Source of the DNA: Chloroflexota bacterium
Lineage (GTDB): Bacteria; Chloroflexota; Anaerolineae; JAAYZQ01
DNA length: 64,000 nucleotides
Direction: 5' to 3'
Assembly (NCBI GenBank): GCA_018606645.1
Contig: JAGVRI010000014.1
Span: forward strand, 36,377-100,376
In this document: positions 6,531-14,895 of the stretch, one piece after another
Numbering within the stretch: the first letter of the stretch is position 1
Layout: each line of letters opens with the position of its first letter
Translations under genes and position numbers: made by a program
The notes under the pieces: model-generated
Told to the model about the DNA's origin: nothing
What the model saw: only the letters and a program-made list of their open reading frames with translations
Databases searched by the model: none

Positions 6531-8368
6531 CCCCAGAGTTCCTCGGCTACCTCCGGCAATCCCAGTTCTACAAGCTTTTGTCGGGTGGGCTTGCCCGTCT
6601 CCCAATCCCAACCCCGGGAAGCATAGTATTCGCGCAACAGGATCTCCATCCGCGGCGTGCGACCGCCCGACCCGTTGGCCATGGGGATGGACCAGATCGG
6701 CGGCAGGCGATCGTGCCCCCGTCGCACGCCCAGACGGTTGTTGAACGCCCGTTTCAGGGCAAAGGTTCGTTCGCCGGCGCGCTGCCACCATTCCAGGTCC
6801 GACGGCTCGCCGGTGGCAGCGGCCAGCAACCGGGCCACGGTGGGCGCCGGGGGATTTACAAACACGCACATGACCATGCTGTTGTACAGGGTGCGCCAAT
6901 CTTGCAGTCGGGCCACAATGGGAGCCTTGCCCCGCGCCCGGAAGCGCCCGGTGGGGACAATGCCCAGTTCCGGGATGGTCAGGCCCATATCCACGGCGTA
7001 CATGTCGCCCTGGAGGTGGCATGCCCCCCGCGGCGAGGTGGCATAGGTGAGGGCCATGCCGGACAGGGCGCGCGGATCGTGGGCGGCCGGCTCCAGACCC
7101 TTGACATGCACCGCCAGGTCCTCGGCCCCATAGTCGGCCGCCAGCCGCCGGACTCCGTTGGCCAGCCGATCGCCGAATCCCTGACGGCGGGCGATCATCT
7201 CCAGGAGGAGGTGGACCGTCTCGATATCGCCCCAGTGGAGCGGCAGCCCGCCGGTGTCGGAGGCGGTGATCACCCCCCGCTCGTACAACAGACAGGCCAG
7301 CGAGATGGACGAACCGGCGCTGATCGTATCCATCCCGTAGCGGTTGCACAGGTGTCCGGCATAGGCCACCCCCGGCAGGTCGCTCACCAGCAGCATCGAA
7401 CCGAGCATGGCCACCGTCTCGTACTCGGGCCCGTCCACCACCTCCACCTGGTAGGGGGTGTCTTTCAGCGTCACCTCGCGGCCACACGCCACCGCGCATC
7501 CGTAACAGGGGACGGCGCGGGTCAGGATCGTTTCCATCATCGTCACGCCGCTGAGAAGGGTGGCTTCCTCAAACACCGGCTGGGTCCAGTACTTGTTGGG
7601 CATGTTGCCCCACATCATGCTCATGTCCACAAAGGAAGCGGTGCCCATCTGGTGATAGACCTGGGTCGAGATATCTTCGCGCACCCACTGGAGCGCTTCG
7701 CCGGCTGCCTGGCGGAAGGCTGCCGCGTCGGCCAAGGGGACCGAGTGGCGGCCGCGGACGGCAATGGCTTTCAGGTTCTTGGAGCCCATGACAGCGCCCA
7801 TCCCGGTGCGGCCGGCCGCTCGTCCGTGGTCGTTCATGATCGCGGCATAGAGCACCCGGTTCTCGCCCGCCGGACCGATGCTGGCGACCCGAACCTTCGG
7901 ATCGCCGAGGCGGTCGCGGATCCGCTGTTGGGTGTCGTAGGTATCCAGACCCCACAGGTCAGCGGCATCGTGCAGAGCCGGCGGTTGTCCGTCGAGGACC
8001 GCGAGCCACACCGGGGTCTCCGACTGGCCGCGGACGATGATCCCATCATAGCCGGAGAACTTGAGCTCGGCGCCCCAGAACCCGCCCGAATTGGACTCCC
8101 CCCACAGCCCGGTCAGGGGCGACAGGGCGCAGACCTCATGGCGGCCACAGGAAGGAGCGCGGGTGCCGACCAGCGGACCGGTCATAAAGACCAGCGTATT
8201 CTCCGGACCCAGGGGGTCGGTCTGGGGTCCCAGCTCATCGTACAGGAGCCGCGCCGCATATCCGGCGCCGCCGACAAAATCGCGGGCCACCGTCCAGTCG
8301 AGGGGTTCTTCGCCGACCTCGTGGCGGGTCAGGTCCACCACCAGCAGTTTTCCCATGTAGCCGTTCAT
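6527..8368 (-). CDS. Tungsten-containing aldehyde:ferredoxin oxidoreductase (AOR)
   Basis: 613 residues, normal length. It oxidises aldehydes to carboxylic acids with ferredoxin as acceptor (or runs in reverse), using tungsto-bispterin and one [4Fe-4S] cluster. Cluster ligands are visible as Cys288, Cys291 and Cys295 in PCYGCAVACG and Cys501 in NSMVMCVFVN, nearly in register with the Pyrococcus enzyme (288/291/295/494). Pterin-binding segments include SNSGGFWGAELKFSGYDGI, NDHGRAAGRTGMGAVMGSKN and the C-terminal MANGSGGRTP region. It lies 10 bases downstream of an iron alcohol dehydrogenase, suggesting alcohol-aldehyde-acid interconversion. The acceptor could also be another protein; no ferredoxin-like subunit is adjacent. 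Confidence 0.93.
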   Translation of the reverse strand: MNGYMGKLLVVDLTRHEVGEEPLDWTVARDFVGGAGYAARLLYDELGPQTDPLGPENTLVFMTGPLVGTRAPSCGRHEVCALSPLTGLWGESNSGGFWGAELKFSGYDGIIVRGQSETPVWLAVLDGQPPALHDAADLWGLDTYDTQQRIRDRLGDPKVRVASIGPAGENRVLYAAIMNDHGRAAGRTGMGAVMGSKNLKAIAVRGRHSVPLADAAAFRQAAGEALQWVREDISTQVYHQMGTASFVDMSMMWGNMPNKYWTQPVFEEATLLSGVTMMETILTRAVPCYGCAVACGREVTLKDTPYQVEVVDGPEYETVAMLGSMLLVSDLPGVAYAGHLCNRYGMDTISAGSSISLACLLYERGVITASDTGGLPLHWGDIETVHLLLEMIARRQGFGDRLANGVRRLAADYGAEDLAVHVKGLEPAAHDPRALSGMALTYATSPRGACHLQGDMYAVDMGLTIPELGIVPTGRFRARGKAPIVARLQDWRTLYNSMVMCVFVNPPAPTVARLLAAATGEPSDLEWWQRAGERTFALKRAFNNRLGVRRGHDRLPPIWSIPMANGSGGRTPRMEILLREYYASRGWDWETGKPTRQKLVELGLPEVAEELWG

Positions 8369-8378
8369 TGGATCGCCT

Positions 8379-9548
8379 TTAGAAATCTACACAGTCGCCG
8401 CGATAGAGGCAGCGAAAGACCTTTTCCACCTCCTCTTCTTCGGGGAAGCGGGGATTGATCGTCATGGCGCTATCATTGAGGGCATTGGCCACCAGTTTGG
8501 GCAGATGGCGCTCGAACTCCTCGCCCGAAACGCCGGCCTCCTGCAGGGTGCAGGGCTGATCGATCCGCCGCGCGAGCTGGCGGATGGCGGTCACCAGGCT
8601 GGCCGCCCCTTCGGCTTCCGTCGCCGCCGGCAGGCCGAGGAAGCGGGCCACCTCGCCATAGCGGGTCGGCGCATCCCCCCGCACCGTAAACTCGATGGTA
8701 TAGGGCAGGCACAACCCCACCGCCCGCCCATGGGGGAGCGACAGGACCGCGCCGATGGAGTGACCCAGGGCGTGGGCCATAGCCGCCATCGAATTGCCAA
8801 AGCCCAGGCCGGCGATCGTCGCCGCGTTATGCATCCGTTCCCGGGCTTCGGGGTCATCGCCGCCGTGCTCGTAGGCGCGGGGCAGGTATTCGAACACGAG
8901 CTGGACCGCCTTGAGGCACAACCCATCGCTGAAATCGTTGTGCCATTGGGAGGTGTACCCCTCTACGGCGTGGGTCAGGACATCCATCCCCGTGTCGGCG
9001 GTGAGCGACCGGGGGAGCTGGCTCACCAGGCCGGGGTCCACGATGGCAATATCCGGGATGTTTTCCGGATGGCCGACCGAGATCTTACACTGCTCGGCCG
9101 GGTCGGTGAGGACGATCGGCCAGGTGACTTCTGCCCCGGTGCCGCTGGTGGTGGGGATGGCGATCAGGCGCGCTTTTTGGCGCAATCCCAGCCGCCCGAT
9201 CGGCGCGACATCATCCGGCGCCAGGTCGGGACGCTCATACTGGATCCAGATCGACTTGGCCGCGTCAATGCATGAACCGCCGCCCAGGCCGATGATCCAG
9301 TCGGGTTCAAAGGCCAACGCCGCCTGGGCGCCCCGCCGAACGGTCTGAAGAGACGGGTTCGGCTCGACCTCGGCAAACAGCGCGCTCTGCATGCCCGCCT
9401 CGGCCAGCCGGGCCTGCACCCGCTCCACCAACCCCAAGGCCAACAGATTCGGGTCGGTGATGATCAGCGCCTTGCGGCCGCGGACCTCCGCCAGATAGTC
9501 AAGCGCTCCCTCCCCAAATACGATCTCCGGACTGCGAAAGAACCACAT
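8379..9548 (-). CDS. Iron-containing (group III) alcohol dehydrogenase
   Basis: 389 residues. The nucleotide-binding GLGGGSCIDAAK (about 88-98) and PTTSGTGAEVT motifs are typical. Metal ligands are Asp189 and His193 in TGMDVLTHAVEGY, His259 or His263 in AMAHALGHSIGA and His273 in LPHGRA. Members reduce aldehydes or oxidise alcohols with NAD(P)H. A good ribosome site (GGAG, 9 bases before ATG) supports the start. With the AOR gene next door it could supply or remove the aldehyde. Substrate range cannot be inferred. Confidence 0.92.
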   Translation of the reverse strand: MWFFRSPEIVFGEGALDYLAEVRGRKALIITDPNLLALGLVERVQARLAEAGMQSALFAEVEPNPSLQTVRRGAQAALAFEPDWIIGLGGGSCIDAAKSIWIQYERPDLAPDDVAPIGRLGLRQKARLIAIPTTSGTGAEVTWPIVLTDPAEQCKISVGHPENIPDIAIVDPGLVSQLPRSLTADTGMDVLTHAVEGYTSQWHNDFSDGLCLKAVQLVFEYLPRAYEHGGDDPEARERMHNAATIAGLGFGNSMAAMAHALGHSIGAVLSLPHGRAVGLCLPYTIEFTVRGDAPTRYGEVARFLGLPAATEAEGAASLVTAIRQLARRIDQPCTLQEAGVSGEEFERHLPKLVANALNDSAMTINPRFPEEEEVEKVFRCLYRGDCVDF

Positions 9549-9640
9549 CGTTCATCTCCTCTGTCCAATACCGATCGAGCGGATCGAGCGTTTTGGACTC
9601 GCCGCAGTGGGGGGACCGAAATCCGGATGAAAAAAACGGA

Positions 9641-9856
9641 TTACTGTTCTGTCTGAGGCACCACCGCGTTCAGGTCTTTGATCAACGCCGCAACGTTGAT
9701 GCCATGCGCCAGGGCGCCCTGTTCGATATTCTCAAAACGAGCGATGGCGCAGCCAAAGCACATCAGACCGTGCCGTAGGAAAACCTCGATGGTCTGGGGA
9801 TATTTCTGGACCACCTCACCAATCGGCATGTTCTTGGTAATGGTTTGTTCTGTCAT
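9641..9856 (-). CDS. DUF1858 domain protein (small dicysteine protein)
   Basis: 71 residues, almost entirely a DUF1858 domain, which is related to the N-terminal domain of ScdA/RIC-type proteins. It shows the usual pattern: MPIGEVVQKYPQTIEVFLRH followed by LMCFGCAIA with a Cys-x-x-Cys pair. Members are found beside hybrid-cluster proteins, thioredoxin reductases and other redox enzymes; a role in iron-sulphur or sulphur handling is suspected, not proven. It starts 19 bases after the thioredoxin reductase stop, so both are one transcript. A 92-base gap with no evident gene separates it from the alcohol dehydrogenase. Confidence 0.85.
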   Translation of the reverse strand: MTEQTITKNMPIGEVVQKYPQTIEVFLRHGLMCFGCAIARFENIEQGALAHGINVAALIKDLNAVVPQTEQ

Positions 9857-9875
9857 CTCCTAGAGTCCTTCTAGC

Positions 9876-10811
9876 CTATCTGACCGGGTAGACCCGGTCC
9901 TCCAATTGAGCGATATACCGTTCTGCCTGAATGGCCGCCTTGCATCCGGCGCCGACCGAGGTCGCGATCTGGCGATAGACCTGGTCACACACATCGCCGG
10001 CGGCCCACACTCCTTCAACGCTGGTCCGGCCGTCCGCATCGGCAACCACATATCCATTCTCGTCCAGCGCCAACTGACCGCCCAGGAATTCGGTGTTGGG
10101 TGCATAGCCAATGGCAATGAACACGCCCTGGGTCGAAAACAACCGCTCTTCCCCGGTTTTGACGTTCCGCAAACGGACGCCGCTGACCACCTCGTCGCCG
10201 ACGATCTCGGTCACGACCGTGTCCCAGATGAAATCAATCTTTTCATTGCGAAACGCCCGCTCCTGCAACAACCTCTCCGCCCGCAACTGATCGCGGCGAT
10301 GGATGACGGTGACCTTGCGGGCAAAGCGGGTGAGGAACAGCGCCTCCTCGATGGCGGTGTCCCCTCCTCCGACCATGACAATCTCCTTGCCCATGTAAAA
10401 GAACCCGTCACACGTCGCGCAATAGGACACGCCTCGCCCCGAAAACTGCTCTTCCCCCGGCACGCCGAGTTTCCGCGGCGATGCTCCGCTGGCCACAATC
10501 AGAGCCTGGCTTTCGTACTCGCCGCCGTAGGTCATGACCTTGAACGGCCGCGCAGACAGGTCCACGCTGGTGACGATGTCCATCTCGATCCGCGCGCCAA
10601 ATCGCTCCGCCTGTTTCTGCATCAACTGCGCCAGATCGGCCCCGTTGATATCCTCCGGGAAGCCGGGATAGTTCCCGACCTCGCTACTGATGGCGACTTG
10701 GCCGCCCAATGCCGGACCGGCAATGACCAGCGGTGCCAACTGGGCCCGTCCCAGGTAGATGGCTGCCGTGTAGCCGGCCGGTCCGCTGCCGATGATGATC
10801 ACCTTTTCCAT
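9876..10811 (-). CDS. trxB: Thioredoxin reductase
   Basis: 311 residues of the low-molecular-weight flavoprotein type. FAD-binding GSGPAGYTAAIYLGRA at the N-terminus, redox-active CATC (Cys131, Cys134), the NADPH-binding GGGDTAIEEALFL with HRRDQ, and the C-terminal GVWAAGDVCDQVYRQ FAD motif are all present. It transfers electrons from NADPH to thioredoxin- or glutaredoxin-like disulfides. The ATG at 10811 is chosen because the FAD motif follows at once; upstream in-frame codons lie across the promoter. It is the first gene of the redox operon trxB-DUF1858-adh-aor-patatin. Confidence 0.95.
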   Translation of the reverse strand: MEKVIIIGSGPAGYTAAIYLGRAQLAPLVIAGPALGGQVAISSEVGNYPGFPEDINGADLAQLMQKQAERFGARIEMDIVTSVDLSARPFKVMTYGGEYESQALIVASGASPRKLGVPGEEQFSGRGVSYCATCDGFFYMGKEIVMVGGGDTAIEEALFLTRFARKVTVIHRRDQLRAERLLQERAFRNEKIDFIWDTVVTEIVGDEVVSGVRLRNVKTGEERLFSTQGVFIAIGYAPNTEFLGGQLALDENGYVVADADGRTSVEGVWAAGDVCDQVYRQIATSVGAGCKAAIQAERYIAQLEDRVYPVR

Positions 10812-10848
10812 GGCCTTGCCTTTGGCGCCCGTGCGCAATCTTGCGCGC

Positions 10849-10877
10849 ATTATACCGCATTTTATGAGGTCTGGCAA
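10849..10877 (-). promoter_or_regulatory. Sigma-70 promoter of the trxB operon
   Basis: On the minus strand TTGCCA (10877-10872), 17-bp spacer and TATAAT (10854-10849). The predicted start near 10842 leaves a 30-base leader. Confidence 0.8.
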
Positions 10878-10954
10878 ACCGGTTTGTCCGAGAGTCGGGT
10901 ATCTGCGAGGAGTTCCCATGCCCGGCGGGTGCCGCGGTGGATGAAAATATCGAG

Positions 10955-11100
10955 TCAACGAAGGGGAAACGAATAAACGAACGGGGCGCGGGCGACCGGA
11001 CCCTTCCCCCCGGCCCCCTCTCCGCACGCGGGGAGGGGGTGTGGGGGGTGGGGTGAGCGGGCAAGATCAACGAAGGGGAAACGAATCAGCGAATGGGGCG
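10955..11100. repeat. Composite dispersed repeat: two 34-bp direct copies flanking a GC-rich palindrome
   Basis: Near-identical 34-bp copies (starting TCAACGAAGGGGAAACGAAT) lie at 10955-10988 and 11067-11100 and flank a palindrome, CCCCCTCTCCGC/GCGGGGAGGGGG, at 11014-11039. A third 33-bp copy with substitutions is at 31172-31204. After it, to about 11165, come small hairpins such as CCGCCGCTGCGGCGG. I see no gene between 10855 and 11227. Confidence 0.75.
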
Positions 11101-11227
11101 AGCCATTCCGCCGCTGCGGCGGACAGGCCGGGTGGTTCTGGCCCATTCGCGGCGATTCAAGCGGCAGGCAGTCACTCGGAATGCCTCGCTCCTGCTCAGA
11201 CCGGGCTATGCAGAGATTCGATAGGGC

Positions 11228-11256
11228 TTGACTTTTCGCTGGCTTGCGGGTATTCT
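11228..11256 (+). promoter_or_regulatory. Promoter of tlyA operon
   Basis: TTGACT (11228-11233), 17-bp spacer, TATTCT (11251-11256), about 30 bases before the first possible start codon of tlyA. Confidence 0.65.
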
Positions 11257-11328
11257 ATCTCCGTTTGGTGAAGGGCTTGAGAGGAGCGATTGGATCGTTC
11301 GAGTGTCCAGGGTAGAACCACTCCGGTC

Positions 11329-12129
11329 ATGATCGAGAAGCGCAAAGCGCGGTTGGACCTCCTCCTGGTGGAGCGAGGCCTGGCGGAAAGCCGGCAACAG
11401 GCTCAACGGCTGGTCCTCGCCGGCGAGGTGACCGTAGATGGTCAGCCGGCGGATAAACCCGGTTCGCTGGTGCCGGTGACAGCCCAGGTAACGATCAAGG
11501 AGAGGCTGCCGTATGTCAGCCGCGGCGGGCTGAAACTGGCCGCCGCCCTCGATGCGTTCTGTCTCGATGTCGCCGGCTGGGTGGTCGCCGATGTGGGAGC
11601 TTCGACTGGTGGGTTCACCGACTGCTTGTTGCAGCGGGGCGCTGCCCGGGTCTATGCCATTGACGTCGGCCATGGGCAGTTAGCCTGGAAGCTCCAGCGG
11701 GACCCCCGAGTGGTGATCATGGACCGGACCAATGCCCGCTATCTGAAAAGTTTGCCCGAACCGGTGGACCTGGTAACGATCGATGTATCCTTTATTTCGC
11801 TGAGGCTGATCGTGCCGGCGGCGATCGGCTGGCTGCGGCCTGGGGGTTCGATCGTCGCCCTGATCAAGCCTCAATTCGAAGCCGGGCGCGACGGGGTGGG
11901 CCGGGGAGGTGTGGTCCGCGACCCTTCCCTCCACCGGGCGATTCTCCACGGTCTGATCGACTGGGCCACGGCCCAGGGGATTGGGCTCCAGGGGTTGATC
12001 CGCTCGCCCGTGGTCGGACCAGCCGGCAATGTAGAGTTTCTGGTCCATTGGACGCCCGGCCGGGCCGCGACGGTGGACCTCGCTCCGCTGTTGGAGAACT
12101 GTTTGAAACCAGAGGAAAGCGAAACGTGA
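11329..12129 (+). CDS. tlyA: TlyA-family rRNA methyltransferase (S4 and FtsJ domains)
   Basis: 266 residues from the ATG at 11329. The N-terminal S4 RNA-binding domain ([20 protein letters not shown]) is followed by a Rossmann-type methyltransferase domain with [20 protein letters not shown] (SAM site), [13 protein letters not shown] and [10 protein letters not shown]. Studied homologues 2'-O-methylate 16S and 23S rRNA; the 'haemolysin' label is historical. The family usually begins 4-8 residues before RLD, which favours 11329; a TTG at 11290 with GAGGAG just before it is a serious alternative adding 13 residues. The stop overlaps the next start (GTGA). Confidence 0.88.
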   Translation: MIEKRKARLDLLLVERGLAESRQQAQRLVLAGEVTVDGQPADKPGSLVPVTAQVTIKERLPYVSRGGLKLAAALDAFCLDVAGWVVADVGASTGGFTDCLLQRGAARVYAIDVGHGQLAWKLQRDPRVVIMDRTNARYLKSLPEPVDLVTIDVSFISLRLIVPAAIGWLRPGGSIVALIKPQFEAGRDGVGRGGVVRDPSLHRAILHGLIDWATAQGIGLQGLIRSPVVGPAGNVEFLVHWTPGRAATVDLAPLLENCLKPEESET

Positions 12130-13277
12130 TCGGTCTCCACCCCAAAAGACGCAATCGGTTATTGCTATGGACAGTCCTGTTTCTGCTCATCGGTGGGATG
12201 CTCTGGGCAGCGCGGCACGTGTTGTTCCCCTATATTTTGGCCCTGGTCATCGCCTATCTGCTGCTGCCGGTGGTCAACTGGCTGGACCACCACATGCCGG
12301 TCCGCCTCCACACCTGGCGGCTGGCGCGTCCGCTGGCCATTCTGCTCACCTACCTGCTGCTCTTTGTCCTGATTGTGGGGATTATGGCCTTCTTCGTGCC
12401 GCTGATTGTGGACCAGATCAAGGTGTTGATCGAAAGATGGCCGGACCTGACTCGCCAGGTCGAAGCCTGGGGCACGCGGGGCTGGGGATTGTACACCGAT
12501 GTGATCGAAAGCATCGAAAGCATCTCCCCCCGCTGGCGCGACACGATCGAATCCAGTCTGGAGGACCTGGCCAGTGACCTGCTGACTGCGGTTCAAAATG
12601 GCCTGATCGCGACCATCCGCACGGTTTCCAGCACGGTCAGTTTCCTGATCGGGTTGATCGTCATTCCATTCTGGCTGTTCTACATCCTCCACGACGAAAG
12701 TCAGGTCAAGAAGGGAATCGTCCAGGCGTTGCCCGAGCAACTGCGCGCCGATGTCCAGTGCATGGCCAGCCTGATCGATGATGTGCTCAGCGCCTACATC
12801 CGGGGACAACTGCTCCTCTGTCTCTTCGTCGGTACGCTGGCGACGCTTTCGCTGTTGATCATTGGGGTTCCGTTTGCCTTGATCCTGGGGGTGATTGCCG
12901 GGGTGTTCGAAGTGTTGCCCTACGTGGGGCCGATCCTAGGGGCGATTCCGGCCATCCTGGTGGCCCTCCTCTCCAATCCGGCATCGGCGATCTGGGTGGC
13001 GGTGGCCTTTATTGCCATCCAGCAGGTGGAGAACCTGCTGCTCGTGCCCCGCATCGCCGGCCAGAGCGTCAAGCTCCATCCGGCTCTGGTCATGGTGGTG
13101 CTGGTCATTGGCAACCAACTGGCCGGATTCTGGGGGATGTTGGTGGCTGTGCCCATCACCGCCATCATCCGCGACGTCTTCAAGTATCTCTATTTGCGGA
13201 TGCTGGACGAACCCCTGGCCCCGGAGGAAGCCATGGCCCGCATCCGATCCGGACAGGAAGTCCCGTTGGGGGTATGA
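12126..13277 (+). CDS. AI-2E family transporter / PerM-type permease
   Basis: 383 residues with a GTG start at 12126 inside the tlyA stop, preceded by AGAGGAAAG. Membrane helices pair up at residues about 12-50, 65-90, a long amphipathic stretch (about 95-150), then a C-terminal bundle. The hallmark segment for the family is [20 protein letters not shown] followed by [10 protein letters not shown] and the late [14 protein letters not shown]. The fold is shared by TqsA, YdiK and sporulation YtvI; substrates range from autoinducer export to Na+/H+ exchange and cannot be predicted. Confidence 0.88.
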   Translation: MIGLHPKRRNRLLLWTVLFLLIGGMLWAARHVLFPYILALVIAYLLLPVVNWLDHHMPVRLHTWRLARPLAILLTYLLLFVLIVGIMAFFVPLIVDQIKVLIERWPDLTRQVEAWGTRGWGLYTDVIESIESISPRWRDTIESSLEDLASDLLTAVQNGLIATIRTVSSTVSFLIGLIVIPFWLFYILHDESQVKKGIVQALPEQLRADVQCMASLIDDVLSAYIRGQLLLCLFVGTLATLSLLIIGVPFALILGVIAGVFEVLPYVGPILGAIPAILVALLSNPASAIWVAVAFIAIQQVENLLLVPRIAGQSVKLHPALVMVVLVIGNQLAGFWGMLVAVPITAIIRDVFKYLYLRMLDEPLAPEEAMARIRSGQEVPLGV

Positions 13278-13341
13278 ACGGCCGGTACCTCTCCATGGAA
13301 CGAAGCGATTTCATGGAAGCATAGGGGGTGGAGAAACCGCG

Positions 13342-14895
13342 GTGACCTCCGATCCCGAGGCGCGATGGAGCTGGTTGCTGGTCATCCTGCTCACGGTGTT
13401 TGCCGTGGCGCCATTGACCTACCCCGGCTTTTTCCAGGGCCAGAGCGGCTTCTGGCCGGCCTTTAGGGTCGCGCATCTGGGCGACGCCGTCTATTGGGCT
13501 CAGGCAGGAGATCCGATGCGCGGCGAGGGCCGGTTGCCCTACTGGCTGGTCTGGCTGCTGTGGAGGGTATCGGGCAACGCCATGGCGGCCATCAAAGGCG
13601 GCTATGCGCTGACTTTCCTGCTGGGGGCGCTGGGAACGCTGGCCTGGACCCGCCGCTGGTTGGGAGTGAGGGGCGGGGTGGTGTCGGCGCTGGTGTATAC
13701 CTACCTGCCGTGGCACCTCAGCACCGTCTATGAGCGGGGCGCCTACGGCGAGGCCTGGCTGTGGGCCCTCTGGCCATTCATTCTGTGGGCGGTGGACGGC
13801 TGGGCCACCGGATGCCAATGGTGGGCGATCCTGGTCGGGCTGCTGCCTGTGGTGGCCCTCCCTTGGACCCAACCCGGCCTGGCCTTTCTTTCCCTCCCCA
13901 TGCTGGCGGTCTACGGGGCATGGGTCCCGGTCCGCAGACGGCGCCCCTGGGTGTGGGCAGGCGGGGCGCTCTTCGGCTCGCTGGTCCTGCTGGGGGGCGC
14001 CGCCCGATGGCTGCCTGGTCCCAGGCTCGCCATGAACGCCGGCTGGCTGTATCCCTATCAACTCTTCTCCGCCGCCTGGGGAGACGGGCCGTCGTTCCAG
14101 TTGGGCCTGGCGGCGGTGGGTCTCGTCCTGATCACGGCCATCCTCTGGATGAGGGGCGGTGCGGCACAAACCCAGCGGGACGCCGGGCAGGGTTCTTGCC
14201 TGGGCCGGAGCTTTTGGTTCTGGCTGATTGGGTTGCTCCTGGTTCTCTTTCTTGTCTTTCCACTTTCCGCGCCCTTGTGGCGGATCGCCGGCCTGGATGC
14301 GTTCCTGACCGATCCCTGGCAACTGCTGGCCCTGGCGGGACTCCCGCTGGCCTTCCTGGCCGGCATGGCGGTGCGGATGGAGGAATGGTTCAGGACCTCC
14401 CCGGTGTGGGAGGGGATCGTCGCTCTGATGGTCCTGTCCAGCTATCCATACCTGGCTCCCCGCTTCACCCAGGTCGAACCAGGCCCCGAACCGGTGGCGC
14501 TGTTCCAGCCGGTGCACAGCAGCGCAGCCTCCATCGCCCTGCTCACCAAGGAGGTTCAGCCTCCCGACGCCTCCCTGGCCATCACTCCGACGCTGACCTT
14601 CACCCTCACCTGGCAAACGGTGGAGCCGATCCCCGACGACTATACGGTGTTTGTCCACCTCCTGGCGAACGGAGAAAAGATCGCCCAGGCCGACAGGCGC
14701 CCCTGCCATGGCGAATGCCCGACCCAATCCTGGCGACCTGGTGAGATCATCGTGGACCGCCATCAACTGGGATGGGGCCCGGAGATGCCGGCCGGCCCGT
14801 ATCAACTGGCCATCGGCCTGTACCTGCTGGATTCGGGGCAACGGGCCCGGGTAGTGGGCCGTCAGGAAGGAGCGGTATTGCTCGATGTCCCCTAG
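13342..14895 (+). CDS. PTPS-related membrane protein with C-terminal beta-sandwich
   Basis: About 517 residues from a GTG at 13342. It has roughly ten hydrophobic helices; the N-terminal loop (HLGDAVYWAQAGDPMRGEG) and YERGAYGEAWLWALWPFIL resemble PTPS-related (6-pyruvoyl-tetrahydropterin synthase-related) integral membrane proteins, which look like GT-C glycosyltransferases. After the last helix (about 370) comes an outside beta-sandwich with TVFVHLLANGEKIAQADR and a WRPGE motif, closely resembling the end of the 22467-24437 protein. It is the first and most divergent of three tandem paralogues. A role in sugar or lipid transfer to the cell surface is inferred. The start codon is not certain. 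Confidence 0.7.
   Translation: MTSDPEARWSWLLVILLTVFAVAPLTYPGFFQGQSGFWPAFRVAHLGDAVYWAQAGDPMRGEGRLPYWLVWLLWRVSGNAMAAIKGGYALTFLLGALGTLAWTRRWLGVRGGVVSALVYTYLPWHLSTVYERGAYGEAWLWALWPFILWAVDGWATGCQWWAILVGLLPVVALPWTQPGLAFLSLPMLAVYGAWVPVRRRRPWVWAGGALFGSLVLLGGAARWLPGPRLAMNAGWLYPYQLFSAAWGDGPSFQLGLAAVGLVLITAILWMRGGAAQTQRDAGQGSCLGRSFWFWLIGLLLVLFLVFPLSAPLWRIAGLDAFLTDPWQLLALAGLPLAFLAGMAVRMEEWFRTSPVWEGIVALMVLSSYPYLAPRFTQVEPGPEPVALFQPVHSSAASIALLTKEVQPPDASLAITPTLTFTLTWQTVEPIPDDYTVFVHLLANGEKIAQADRRPCHGECPTQSWRPGEIIVDRHQLGWGPEMPAGPYQLAIGLYLLDSGQRARVVGRQEGAVLLDVP

Noticed and set aside
6531..7499. An N-terminal extension of about 320 residues on the patatin frame
   Set aside because: It lies entirely within the AOR gene in another frame; the patatin motif starts right after the ATG at 6530, which overlaps the AOR stop.
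6578..8458. A 626-codon open frame on the plus strand opposite the AOR gene
   Set aside because: It is the antisense shadow of a clearly conserved AOR with all cluster cysteines; GC-rich coding regions commonly leave such open frames.
13274..13324. A 16-codon ORF overlapping the stop of the AI-2E transporter gene
   Set aside because: Too short, with no conserved feature; the ATGA overlap can arise by chance.
13180..14841. A 553-codon minus-strand frame opposite the first PTPS-related gene
   Set aside because: The composition (Gln, Arg, Gly and Pro rich) is typical of antisense reading and no domain is visible, whereas the plus strand encodes membrane helices and a known motif.
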